64,000 nt of DNA from Mycobacteroides franklinii. Lineage in GTDB: Bacteria > Actinomycetota > Actinomycetes > Mycobacteriales > Mycobacteriaceae. The translations under genes and the position numbers were made by a program. Shown here piece by piece: positions 33,690-42,153 of this stretch (position 1 is its first letter; the number at the start of each line of letters is the position of its first letter). The DNA lies in contig NZ_MAFQ01000015.1 in assembly GCF_002013895.1 (NCBI RefSeq), forward strand, positions 1-64,000, read 5' to 3'. Under the pieces are notes generated by a model. That model was not told the DNA's origin, ran no database searches, and saw only the letters and a program-made list of their open reading frames with translations.

Positions 33690-34931
33690 CTACGCGGCGA
33701 GGGCAGGGGTGCGAGTGCACCAGTCGCGGACGTGCTGAATAGCCAGACCGAGATACGTTTGGCCGGGCCACACTTCGGCGAACTCGTAGGTGATGTGCGC
33801 CCTGGTGGGCGGGGAATCCAGCGCGAACGTCAATGCGATCTGCCCCGCCTTGGCCGCCGCTGCGGTGCCGGTCAGGGTGTCGGGGTTGCCGCCACCAATG
33901 AGCCCGCCGAGAGCACCGGTCAGCAGTGGTAACCCCCAACCGATCAGCCCGGGGATACCGGCCGCCAGCGCGCCGAGCGCATCGGGGATGCCAATACCGG
34001 CGTCCGCCGCGATCTGCGGGATGACCGGAATGATTTGGCGGGCAGTCTCTATCGGATCGCTGAATTCGACGTGGGTAACCATGTCGAACGCGTCCTGCAT
34101 GATCTTGCCGGTGGCGCCCTTGGGCACGCGCCCGTACATGTCCGGCCGGTTGGGGTCGCTGACGTTGGTGAGCCAGCAGTGTCGGTAGTCGGTGGGGTCG
34201 CCGAACAGCCAGCTTGAGATACCGTGCCCGCCCGGGTCGATGCCTCCGTAGAACGATCCACCCTCGGGCCGGGTCGGGTCACCGAGGGAAAATGAACACA
34301 GATAGTTGTCCGGGTAGTTGGCGAGCACCCATTGCCGCAGTAATGCCGCCACGACCGCGCCGGCCGAGTAGCCGCCGATCACCGCTTTCATGTTCGGGTT
34401 AGCCGTTCTGCGCCGTGTGAATTCAGCTTTGGCAGCGGTGAACGCTTCCTGCACGGCCCGCCACATGGACGGGTCGCCGAACCCTCCCGAGGCTCCAACG
34501 GGGATGCCGCCCATGGTGGCTGCCCACGGGGTGTTGATCTCTTCGACGAGATCGGCCGCGCCTTGGCAGACGCGGCTGACGTAGTCCTGACCGATGATGC
34601 CGCCGGTACCGCGGAACACGAATGCCGGATGCCGGGGCCCAGTAGGCGCCGGTGTGCTGGGGCTTGCATCAAGCAACCCGAGCTGTTTCTTGGTGGCCCA
34701 GTCGAACGCGTCACTCGCCGGGTCGAGATCGGGGCCGGGCTTCAGTCCCCTGATGACTTCGGCGTGCCGGTTCACCTTGAACTGGTGTTGCGCCGCCAGA
34801 TAGTCAGCATCAAGTACCTCGCTGGTGGTGCCCTTGAGCGTGGCTCCATAGCTGAACCGGGACAGGTGCTTACGTGCGAACGGGAGTAGCGGATCGGAGT
34901 CGCCAGGCTTGCTCGGTGGTGTCCAGGCCAT
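33690..34931 (-). CDS. lysB: lysin B, mycolylarabinogalactan esterase
   Basis: 413 aa. An N-terminal peptidoglycan-binding-like segment (about 35-90) precedes a cutinase-type alpha/beta-hydrolase with the nucleophile in IGGYSAGAV (S189), Asp in the GDPTRPEGG region and His near the C-terminus. It cuts the ester between mycolic acids and arabinogalactan and frees the outer membrane at lysis, which shows a mycolate-bearing host. Start overlaps the lysin A stop (TGATG). Confidence 0.93.
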   Translation of the reverse strand: MAWTPPSKPGDSDPLLPFARKHLSRFSYGATLKGTTSEVLDADYLAAQHQFKVNRHAEVIRGLKPGPDLDPASDAFDWATKKQLGLLDASPSTPAPTGPRHPAFVFRGTGGIIGQDYVSRVCQGAADLVEEINTPWAATMGGIPVGASGGFGDPSMWRAVQEAFTAAKAEFTRRRTANPNMKAVIGGYSAGAVVAALLRQWVLANYPDNYLCSFSLGDPTRPEGGSFYGGIDPGGHGISSWLFGDPTDYRHCWLTNVSDPNRPDMYGRVPKGATGKIMQDAFDMVTHVEFSDPIETARQIIPVIPQIAADAGIGIPDALGALAAGIPGLIGWGLPLLTGALGGLIGGGNPDTLTGTAAAAKAGQIALTFALDSPPTRAHITYEFAEVWPGQTYLGLAIQHVRDWCTRTPALAA

Positions 34932-36166
34932 CAGGCACCAACCTTTCGCATGATCGCGGCCATGCCGGCGCGCAGCGTGCGCCGCTGGCCTTGGGCGTTG
35001 CGCCCGAGGTCACCGTCTACGCCCCACGCGTCGAGGCCGGGGCCGGTCTGCGCGGCGATGTATTCCAACAGCTCGCGGTCGGTGTAGTCGCCCGGGAACA
35101 CCTTGACGGGGGGCTGCTCGGGCGCGGTGGGCGACATGAATGCGCGGACGCGGCGCAGGAACTCATCCATCGGGAATCCGTTGCCGGGGTCGGTGTGGCC
35201 GCCGCCGCGTGCTCCGAAGTCGCGGTGTCCAACGACGCCCTTGGGCAGGATGGGCCACCCGGACACGCCTCCGTCACCGGCGTAGACGGCCGGGATGCTG
35301 AACTGTTGGCACGCGGCTGCGACGGCCTTGGCGCCGCGGGTGAGCATGGCGTCCTCATTGAGCCCGTCGCTGGCGTCGGTTTCCAGCCACTTGCCGGCCA
35401 GCCATTCGGCGAAGCTGCCGGCAAAGCAGATGTGTACAGCGATGCTGTTGGCATCGGCTGCGGCCCATGGCCCCTCGACGACGGGCACGGTCTCGATGGT
35501 GTCCTTGTCGTCGACATCAAGGTTATACGAGACCGGGTTGTCGGGCTGGGTCTTCCAGCTGTTGTTGGTGAAGTCCGCGAGGTCCACGGCGCTGGCCCTT
35601 GCCTGCTGAGTGTGCAACACCACGTAGAGCGTCTGGCTACGCGGTCCGTTGCTGTTGCCAGTGGCGTTGTCGGGGGTGTTCGGGTTGAACCCATGCATCA
35701 CTTTCGTGATGCCGTAGTCGAATTGTGTTGTGGGCAAGGTAGCTCCTCCGTCGGCGATGGGCCAGAACTTGTCGAGATAAGGCGTGACGGTCGCGATGCG
35801 CGATTTGATTTCAGTGAGGTAGGCGCGGCGGCCGTGCTCGTACCAGTACTGCGCGCTCGGCCAGTTCGGCGCTTGCTGCAGCCAGCAGATGTTGAGCCAG
35901 ATATCGCCATGGCCCGGCGCGGTGCGCTTGGCGTCGAGCTTGTCAAAGAAGGCCTTGACCTGTTCGGAGGCACCACCGAATCGGTTGGGGTAGCTCGCAT
36001 CCTGTTGTGCAACTCCGTATGTGGTGTGCGTGGGGTCCCAGATCCCTTCGTCCCACGCGGACTCTTGGTAGAGCGCCGACATTTCGGCCAGGCATTCCTC
36101 GCGAGCATGACCGCGCGCCTTGGCTTCTGCGACGATGATCTGGGCTACTTGGTCTTTCGTGGTCAT
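34931..36166 (-). CDS. lysA: lysin A, endolysin with lysozyme-like and amidase domains
   Basis: 411 aa. The N-terminal domain has ALYQESAWD and GVAQQDASYPNRF, a lysozyme/transglycosylase-like arrangement with a catalytic Glu. The middle domain is an Amidase_2 zinc enzyme (VVLHTQQA, VVGHRDFGARGGGHTDPG), cutting the amide between muramic acid and peptide. The C-terminal 60 residues look like a wall-binding segment. I chose the ATG at 36166, directly after the small membrane gene; the GTG at 36229 would overlap it. Confidence 0.9.
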   Translation of the reverse strand: MTTKDQVAQIIVAEAKARGHAREECLAEMSALYQESAWDEGIWDPTHTTYGVAQQDASYPNRFGGASEQVKAFFDKLDAKRTAPGHGDIWLNICWLQQAPNWPSAQYWYEHGRRAYLTEIKSRIATVTPYLDKFWPIADGGATLPTTQFDYGITKVMHGFNPNTPDNATGNSNGPRSQTLYVVLHTQQARASAVDLADFTNNSWKTQPDNPVSYNLDVDDKDTIETVPVVEGPWAAADANSIAVHICFAGSFAEWLAGKWLETDASDGLNEDAMLTRGAKAVAAACQQFSIPAVYAGDGGVSGWPILPKGVVGHRDFGARGGGHTDPGNGFPMDEFLRRVRAFMSPTAPEQPPVKVFPGDYTDRELLEYIAAQTGPGLDAWGVDGDLGRNAQGQRRTLRAGMAAIMRKVGA

Positions 36167-36173
36167 GGGTGGT

Positions 36174-36323
36174 TCACCATCCGTGCTTACCGTGGCTGAT
36201 ACGTGGGTCGTAGTTGTCCATTCGGTCACTGAGGTAGTGCGATGCCCACCAGCCGAGGGGAAATGCCGCTCCCCCTATGACGAGGCACAGCCCGCTCACG
36301 GCGAGCAGTTGACGGGGTGTCAC
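36174..36323 (-). CDS. small single-helix membrane protein
   Basis: 49 aa. One membrane helix (LLAVSGLCLVIGGAAFPLGW) and a short polar tail. The GTG at 36323 overlaps the upstream stop (GTGA). Its position before lysin A suggests a role in lysis or superinfection, but none is known. Confidence 0.65.
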   Translation of the reverse strand: MTPRQLLAVSGLCLVIGGAAFPLGWWASHYLSDRMDNYDPRISHGKHGW

Positions 36324-36685
36324 TGTCCGCCCTTGAATCGGGCTTTGGGGGTGATGTCGAAGTTCACCGGGTTCGATCCGATGGTCATGCTTTGATCCAG
36401 GGCGTGACCGCGCAGGAATTTTGAGCCGTTCCAAACGCCGTACCAGCCAACGACTTTCCCTGCTGGTCCTTGAAGCGTGACGGGGGATCCTTGCGATACG
36501 CCATATCCCGCGTCGGCACCAGCGCCGTCTGTAGCCGCTGGCCATGTGGTGTTGCCTGACGCTGGGGTGGTGGCGATCAATCCTGCGCCGGTTGTCCCGG
36601 GATCCGATTCGTGCGCGGTGATCTTGTTACCCCGGCCGGTGATGAAGTCGCATCCCGCGCGGTTCTCCTCCGCTGTTGCCGCCAT
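36320..36685 (-). CDS. phage tail-region hypothetical protein
   Basis: 121 aa, Gly/Thr-rich and beta-prone (GPAGKVVGWYGVWNGSKFLR), without a recognised domain. It lies between the glycine-rich tail protein and lysin A, so it could be a small tail or fibre component. A good ribosome site (AAAGG) precedes the ATG. Confidence 0.65.
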   Translation of the reverse strand: MAATAEENRAGCDFITGRGNKITAHESDPGTTGAGLIATTPASGNTTWPAATDGAGADAGYGVSQGSPVTLQGPAGKVVGWYGVWNGSKFLRGHALDQSMTIGSNPVNFDITPKARFKGGQ

Positions 36686-36700
36686 GGTTTCTGCCTTTCA

Positions 36701-37753
36701 CTAGGATTGACGTGCCCTGAATGAGGCTTGGCCGTTGCCGCCCGGTCCACCGCGTGTGCGGGAGCCGAAGATGCCGCCGTTGCCGCCTGCTCCACCGCCA
36801 CCGGGTGCGGTTCCAGTGCCGCCGTTTCCGGTACCTCCGGCGCCGCCCGTGTAGTTGGTGCCGGCGATCGTTGCGCTGGCAGCGGTTTCGCCGTTCTGGC
36901 TCGACGCTTGGCCGGTGCCGCCGGCTGCGGTCTGCGTGGTGCCGTTGATGACGGCGGTTGTGTTGGCGCCCGCCGTGGGTCCGGCGCCGTCGCTGTTGGC
37001 GGGCTGCGCCCCGCCGGCCCCTACGGTGCCGGTGATGCTGGACAGGCTCCAAGGAATGTCGACACCGCGGATCAGGGTGCCGCTGATGAGCTGGCCGGAT
37101 TTACCGCCCTTGCCTGCGGTGCTGACGGCGCCGTTGCCGGTCTGCCCGGATGCGGCACCGGCCCATATTGCGTAGTCGATGATCAGGGACCACTCAGGGA
37201 TCGGGTAGTTGTAGGCGCCGGTCGCGGTGATGTCGGTGCGCACCGGCGCAACCGGCGAGCGGGCTACCGCGGCGCTGTCGTAGCCGATTCCGTCGTCGTG
37301 GCCGGTCAGGTGAACTAGCAGGGCAGCAAGGTCTGTCCCGCTGCTGTCGTCGCGGCCGGTCAGGTGTGCGAGCAGGGCAGCGCTGTCGTAGCCAATTCCG
37401 TCGTCACCACCCGCCAGGAAGTACTTCAGGAGCACGGTGCCCGAGCCCTCGCCGATCCCGGTGTCTGCACCGGTGAGGTGCACTAGTAGTGCGGCCTGGT
37501 CGCCGCCGAGGCCGTCGTCGCGACCGGTCAGGTGCGCGGCCAGCAAGGCGCGGTCCTCACCGATGCTGTTGTCAGTTGCCGTGAGGTGGGCCAGCAGGCT
37601 TGCCGAGTCCCCCCCGATGCCGGTGTCAGTGGCGCCCAGGCGGGGCACCCAGTGCCACTTGCCGCCACTAGTACGCGGCGGTGCAACGGGATTCGGCGAC
37701 CACTTGCCGCCCGAGCTCCGTGGCGGGATGGTCGGGTTGGGAGACCAGGGCAT
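36701..37753 (-). CDS. repeat-bearing, glycine-rich minor tail protein
   Basis: 350 aa. Two 15-aa repeats open the protein (WSPNP...SSGGK, WSPNP...TSGGK). From about residue 42 to 162 there are about seven repeats of 18-20 aa with the core DxGIGxDSAALLAHLTGRD. From about 190 on the chain is Gly/Ala/Thr-rich and ends in Gly-rich loops. Such modular, repetitive proteins at the end of a tail cluster are usually fibres or tip proteins that touch the host surface. Repeat number could vary between related phages. Confidence 0.8.
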   Translation of the reverse strand: MPWSPNPTIPPRSSGGKWSPNPVAPPRTSGGKWHWVPRLGATDTGIGGDSASLLAHLTATDNSIGEDRALLAAHLTGRDDGLGGDQAALLVHLTGADTGIGEGSGTVLLKYFLAGGDDGIGYDSAALLAHLTGRDDSSGTDLAALLVHLTGHDDGIGYDSAAVARSPVAPVRTDITATGAYNYPIPEWSLIIDYAIWAGAASGQTGNGAVSTAGKGGKSGQLISGTLIRGVDIPWSLSSITGTVGAGGAQPANSDGAGPTAGANTTAVINGTTQTAAGGTGQASSQNGETAASATIAGTNYTGGAGGTGNGGTGTAPGGGGAGGNGGIFGSRTRGGPGGNGQASFRARQS

Positions 37754-37954
37754 CTATTCCTCGGCAGAGGGTTCGAGGAATTCGAGGTATTCCTCGGCGC
37801 TGCCCTGAACGGTGACGGTGTACGGTCCGGCGAACTTCATTTCGACACCGTCTGCGACGTTGCGCATGCCAAGGGTCAGCGGCTTGAACCATACTTCGGA
37901 GCCGTCGGGTCCCTTCGCCTTGATGAACCCGCCTTTGTCCTGTTCGAAATTCAT
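37754..37954 (-). CDS. small tail-region protein
   Basis: 66 aa, acidic at the end, beta-prone (VWFKPLTLGMRN, GPYTVTVQGSA). It follows the large minor tail gene with a GGGGAG ribosome site and touches the next gene. No known domain. Confidence 0.65.
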   Translation of the reverse strand: MNFEQDKGGFIKAKGPDGSEVWFKPLTLGMRNVADGVEMKFAGPYTVTVQGSAEEYLEFLEPSAEE

Positions 37955-37963
37955 TTCTCCCCT

Positions 37964-40384
37964 TTATATTTGGCTTCGGTTGAGCAGCGAAAGGGATAGG
38001 TAAGTCGCTGTGCCCGCAGAGTCCCCAGTGATCTGCCGAGTTGTCGCGTTAGATCCGAGAACCTGACCGCAGCGCACGACATCACCTGCGTTGAGGTAGA
38101 TGACGAACGAGTCGGACAGCGCCAACACGGGCACCTGTAAATCGATGCTTCCGTCACTCGAATTGGACCTCGAATACTGCTGCGGTATACCGAGTTTCGA
38201 CACCACGGTGGTGCTGTTGATGAATATCGCCGGGCTTGCCGTTCCGGAGCTGTTGGTCGAGCTTGTATTGATGCTCGATTTGGTCGACAGTTTCGCCAGA
38301 TACCATCCGCTCAACGACACCGTCATGGTTCCGTTTGCCAGGCTGCATGCGATATCCGGTGTCGCCGCCTGCACGACGTTATAGAAACTGCTCGGCAATA
38401 CAGTCGTGCCCGTCGCGACCGTCACCGCCGCGGTGTTGGTGCGGGCCATCACGGCACCGGAACCCAAATAGATGGGTTCGACGTAGTCCGACAACGTGAT
38501 AGCCGCAACCCGGAAGCTGTCGTAGGTGGTGGTCCCTTGGAACCATCCGTTGTTCACGGTGGCGCGCTGCATGACGAATCCGCCGCCGTATCGGGTGGTT
38601 GCGCCGAACGTTACTGCCGATGAGGTGACTGGCAGGACCGGGTTGCCGTTGATGCTCAGCGTCCATGTGGTGCCGACGTTGTGCACCTCGACCAGGGAGC
38701 CCTGCCCGAGCGTTCCCGACCAAGACCCGCCCGAGAATGGCGTGAACGTGATGCTGGCGCCCGACCGGGTGTAGCTGCCGATGGTCGCACTGCCGTTGTC
38801 GATCTTGAGGCAAGCGCCCGCCGTGTATCCCGAATCCGAGTGGAACAGATGGTATTCAGGAACGTTGGGCGATCCACCCTGATCGCCGAGCACCACGGCC
38901 AGGCTCTGATCGTCGGTGCTGTACTGCTTGTTGCAGGTGACCACGTAAGTGCCGTCTGGCCTGGAGGCTGCAATCCCGGCGTACCCGTTGTTGCCCCGCA
39001 CTTTCAGATCAGCGCCGGTGAACTCGACGGGCAGGGCCGCACCGTCGGCGCCACCGAACACGGTGGTGTAGTTCAGGCCACCGCCGGCCGCGTTCTGCTG
39101 CCCTTGCGACTTGGCTAGCTGGGCGTTAGCCGCGGCTGCGGCGGCAGCGGCCTGGGCGGCGATCTGCGCGACTTGGATTGCTTGGTTCTGTGCCTGCAGG
39201 TTTGTGAACCCGGAACCGACGGCGCCGAGTCCATTTGCAATCGCATCGCGCACCGCGTTGAGGCCGGTCTGCGCTTCGGAGATGGCGCCTGTGATTGCTG
39301 ACCCGGCGAGCTGCCCTGAGCTGTTAAGACTTTGAGTCTTGTTGCTGTTCCCGGCAAACCAGTCCTTGATGGCCTGGGTGATTGGGTCGGTGGCAGTGAT
39401 GGCGCCGCCAGAAAGTATGTGCCGCAGTTGATCGAGCCAACTGTTGATATCGGGTAGGTCAGTGACCTTCGTCTGTGGCAATGTCGGAATGTTCCCCAGC
39501 CCGAGCAGGCCGAGTATCTCCGATGCTGTGATCTTTCCGTCGGCGGTAATTGCGGCGAATCGCTGCTCGAATTGCGCGATGTCGGAGTTGGCTTGGCCGC
39601 CGATCGTGTCGAAGAATGAGCGGAACTTCCCGAGTACCGGGCCCAGGTTCGACATCGCCGAGGTGACGTTGGAGAAGTGCACAGTGCCCGCGGTGGCGCC
39701 TTCGGTAACCACCAAGGTCACGGTCGCGGACTTCACCGACCCGTTGGTCGGCACCGTCCAGGATCCGGTCAGGCTGGCCCGCACCCATGCGGAGTCGGCT
39801 GCGACCGGCTGCAATTGCTTGACCACGATGTCGGGCAGCTTGTTGCCGTTAGCGTCGAATGGTGTGATGCACAGGCGGATCGGGTTTGATCCGGCTACCG
39901 CAGACAGTCCTTGCCACATCGCAGACACCGCAGCGTCGATTGTCTGCCTGGGGGCGACGTCGAACGGGTCCTTGACGCTAATCGCGTAGGCGTGGCCGTC
40001 GGCAGTGAGGTATATCGACTTCCCCGACAGATGACCGTTCTGGCCCGGGTCGTAATGCCAGTACGGGTTGTCCTCTACCACCGACGGGTCGGTGAAACCG
40101 CCTGCACCGGAAGTCAGGTCGGCCGCCACGTCGGCAATCCAGGCAGCTGGCAGCACGCCATTGAACAGCTTGCCTATGGCGCCCTGCAGAAGGCCTCCCA
40201 GGCTGGCTATGAAGGCCACCGGGCTTGCAAGGTCCAGGCCGGTCGCGTCCTTGATGCCCTTGATCCACTGCTGAAACACCTGCAATGGACTGAATTTCGG
40301 CAGTCGTGGCAGCGTCGGGTCGAGGCGCTGAGCCGGGTTGTGTGAAATCGCCGGTGGCGGCCCCAGATCAAACGAAGCTGGCAT
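37964..40384 (-). CDS. minor tail protein (large)
   Basis: 806 aa. An N-terminal helical part (about 1-90) is followed by carbohydrate-binding-like beta domains, a long Ala/Gln-rich coiled coil (about 380-430) and a C-terminal beta-sandwich region with many Ser/Thr. This is typical of the receptor-binding or baseplate minor tail proteins that follow the tape measure gene in mycobacteriophages. It overlaps the upstream gene by 17 bp. Confidence 0.85.
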   Translation of the reverse strand: MPASFDLGPPPAISHNPAQRLDPTLPRLPKFSPLQVFQQWIKGIKDATGLDLASPVAFIASLGGLLQGAIGKLFNGVLPAAWIADVAADLTSGAGGFTDPSVVEDNPYWHYDPGQNGHLSGKSIYLTADGHAYAISVKDPFDVAPRQTIDAAVSAMWQGLSAVAGSNPIRLCITPFDANGNKLPDIVVKQLQPVAADSAWVRASLTGSWTVPTNGSVKSATVTLVVTEGATAGTVHFSNVTSAMSNLGPVLGKFRSFFDTIGGQANSDIAQFEQRFAAITADGKITASEILGLLGLGNIPTLPQTKVTDLPDINSWLDQLRHILSGGAITATDPITQAIKDWFAGNSNKTQSLNSSGQLAGSAITGAISEAQTGLNAVRDAIANGLGAVGSGFTNLQAQNQAIQVAQIAAQAAAAAAAANAQLAKSQGQQNAAGGGLNYTTVFGGADGAALPVEFTGADLKVRGNNGYAGIAASRPDGTYVVTCNKQYSTDDQSLAVVLGDQGGSPNVPEYHLFHSDSGYTAGACLKIDNGSATIGSYTRSGASITFTPFSGGSWSGTLGQGSLVEVHNVGTTWTLSINGNPVLPVTSSAVTFGATTRYGGGFVMQRATVNNGWFQGTTTYDSFRVAAITLSDYVEPIYLGSGAVMARTNTAAVTVATGTTVLPSSFYNVVQAATPDIACSLANGTMTVSLSGWYLAKLSTKSSINTSSTNSSGTASPAIFINSTTVVSKLGIPQQYSRSNSSDGSIDLQVPVLALSDSFVIYLNAGDVVRCGQVLGSNATTRQITGDSAGTATYLSLSLLNRSQI

Positions 40385-40649
40385 TGGCCACTCTCTCGGC
40401 GATCCCCTCGAACAGCCGCCAGTGGAAGTCGGTGGCAGGCCGCTTCAGTACCTCGCGCTCTGTCTGCGGGGACACCTCCGAGGGGTCCAAGACTCCGCGG
40501 TCATGCCACTGCGTCAGCACTAGGTGCTCTGCGGCGGCCTCGCGCTCGAAGCTCTCGCGCACCAACCACACGAGCTGCTCGTCGTCAGCTTCGGTGTGCT
40601 CGGCTACCAGCACGGGCACAACCGTTTTCAACTCACGGGTGTATGCCAT
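40368..40649 (-). CDS. small tail-region protein
   Basis: 93 aa, acidic, helical, no known domain. The ATG at 40649 overlaps the stop of the upstream minor tail gene (TAATG) and its end overlaps the next one. Probably a tail accessory or chaperone. Confidence 0.7.
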   Translation of the reverse strand: MAYTRELKTVVPVLVAEHTEADDEQLVWLVRESFEREAAAEHLVLTQWHDRGVLDPSEVSPQTEREVLKRPATDFHWRLFEGIAERVANASFV

Positions 40650-41701
40650 TAGACTTCCCACCACTGCACGAACAGCTGTGCGTCCTGGCGGTTGAACGCG
40701 TACATACCGAGTAGGCCGTCGTTGACGAGATTGGCGGTCAGGGTGGCCTGTTGGCCGGCATTGATCAGCGCTATCTCGTTGTCCATCGTCATTGCCACGG
40801 TGGGCTCACCGGGTGTTGAGTAGTGGGGGGTGACGGTGGTTTCTTGCGCGACGGTGCCCTTGCCGCGGCCGATGATCTGTCCGTTCATGGGATCGCCTAG
40901 ACGCACTTCGGCGCCAATTTTGAAGGGGTCCAAGATGTTCAGGTCAATGCCGAACGCTTTGAATTTGCCTGTCGCCGCCAACTTCACCGGGAATTCCCAC
41001 ACCGGCAGCTGATACGAGAGGATTGGTATCCGGCCGTTGATGATGTTGGTGACGTTGGTGAACGCGGCCTCTGGGATGGAGAATGCCCCGCTGCGCTTGC
41101 CGGTGAAGCTAGTTGGCTTCCACTTCCCTTGCTCCTCGTCCCAGGTGGGCACTTGGCCATCGGTCGGCGGCAGGGTGTTGTTGTAGTCCGTTGCCTGACG
41201 GATCGCGGCGGCCGGTCCGGGGATTCCTCGGGGCGCGGCGATCTTGAAATGTATGTGGGGGTTCTGGGCTGTGCCAGTGATTGTCGCGCTGGAGGTCTCG
41301 CTCGGTGCGAGCAGCTCCATGGAGATGGAGATCTGCGGTGTTGGGCCAGGGCGCCCGGGGTATCCGGCTGGGTGCGTGACGTACTCGATGCCGGTCCAGT
41401 AGTAGAGCAGATCCCCGATCCACCAGGTCTTGCCCTTGTCATCCAGGCCCAGGTTGGTGGGCAGCTGAGTCGGCTGGGTGATGGTGGGGTCGATCTGCAT
41501 ATCGACAGCAGGCGCCGCCGCGCCGGGCTCACCAGTGTCGCCTTTGAGTACAGGGACTGTGGCCACGATGTCGTTCGCGACGCCCTCGAAGGTGGCGGTG
41601 CGCAGGCCGGGCACTTCGCCGTCGGAGACGATGCCGAACACATGCATGGTGTTCAGCCAGTCCATGAGGTGCACGGGCGCACCGGGCAGTGGAGTCGTCA
41701 C
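40649..41701 (-). CDS. minor tail protein
   Basis: 350 aa. Collagen-like Gly-Pro stretches (GYPGRPGPTP, GIPGPAA) lie between beta-rich domains, as in actinophage tail-tip proteins. Translation is coupled to the upstream gene by a GTGA overlap and downstream by TAATG. Confidence 0.85.
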   Translation of the reverse strand: MTTPLPGAPVHLMDWLNTMHVFGIVSDGEVPGLRTATFEGVANDIVATVPVLKGDTGEPGAAAPAVDMQIDPTITQPTQLPTNLGLDDKGKTWWIGDLLYYWTGIEYVTHPAGYPGRPGPTPQISISMELLAPSETSSATITGTAQNPHIHFKIAAPRGIPGPAAAIRQATDYNNTLPPTDGQVPTWDEEQGKWKPTSFTGKRSGAFSIPEAAFTNVTNIINGRIPILSYQLPVWEFPVKLAATGKFKAFGIDLNILDPFKIGAEVRLGDPMNGQIIGRGKGTVAQETTVTPHYSTPGEPTVAMTMDNEIALINAGQQATLTANLVNDGLLGMYAFNRQDAQLFVQWWEV

Positions 41702-42087
41702 GACCAGTCTCCTTCGATACGTGGCTTGGTGTGCCAGGCGTTCATGGCGTCGAAATCAGGGAGCTCGGGCGGGATGGGCACGGGCCCTACAGCTGAGATC
41801 GGCTCGGGCGCACTGGGGTCATCGGCCCAATTGACGGGAACCCAGTCGATTACTCCCGGCAGTTGTCCGACTCGGTCCGGGATGGCGCGGCGTTTGATGA
41901 TCGCCTTGTCGGGATGCACATCGCACCCAGCGCGAGCGAGGTGGAATGCGAAGCACACGCGCTGGTCGTCGGTCAGGTACATCACTTCCCCGCGGGGTCC
42001 GCGCGCGAACGCCAGAGCGTCGGTGATACGCGCCGCGGCGTCCAGGAGTTCCTGCGCCTTCGGGTCGCGTTCCTTGCCAGGCTCCAC
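41698..42087 (-). CDS. tail-region hypothetical protein
   Basis: 129 aa, with an N-terminal helical part and a Pro/Trp-rich C-terminus (VIDWVPVNWADDP). No domain is recognised by me; small proteins in this position are common in mycobacteriophage tail clusters. GTG start after a GGAGG site. Confidence 0.7.
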   Translation of the reverse strand: MEPGKERDPKAQELLDAAARITDALAFARGPRGEVMYLTDDQRVCFAFHLARAGCDVHPDKAIIKRRAIPDRVGQLPGVIDWVPVNWADDPSAPEPISAVGPVPIPPELPDFDAMNAWHTKPRIEGDWS

Positions 42088-42153
42088 GTGGCCTCCTTGA
42101 GATGACGAACAGACCGCGGCGCCAGTTGGCGAGGCGGTTGAGAGTGATACGGG

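Noticed and set aside
34874..36199. 441-aa plus-strand open frame
   Set aside because: Antisense of lysin A in GC-rich DNA; the minus-strand frame has enzyme motifs, this one has none.
36701..37753. PE-PGRS-like mycobacterial surface protein
   Set aside because: The Gly-rich end is similar in look, but there is no PE domain and the gene sits inside the phage tail cluster.
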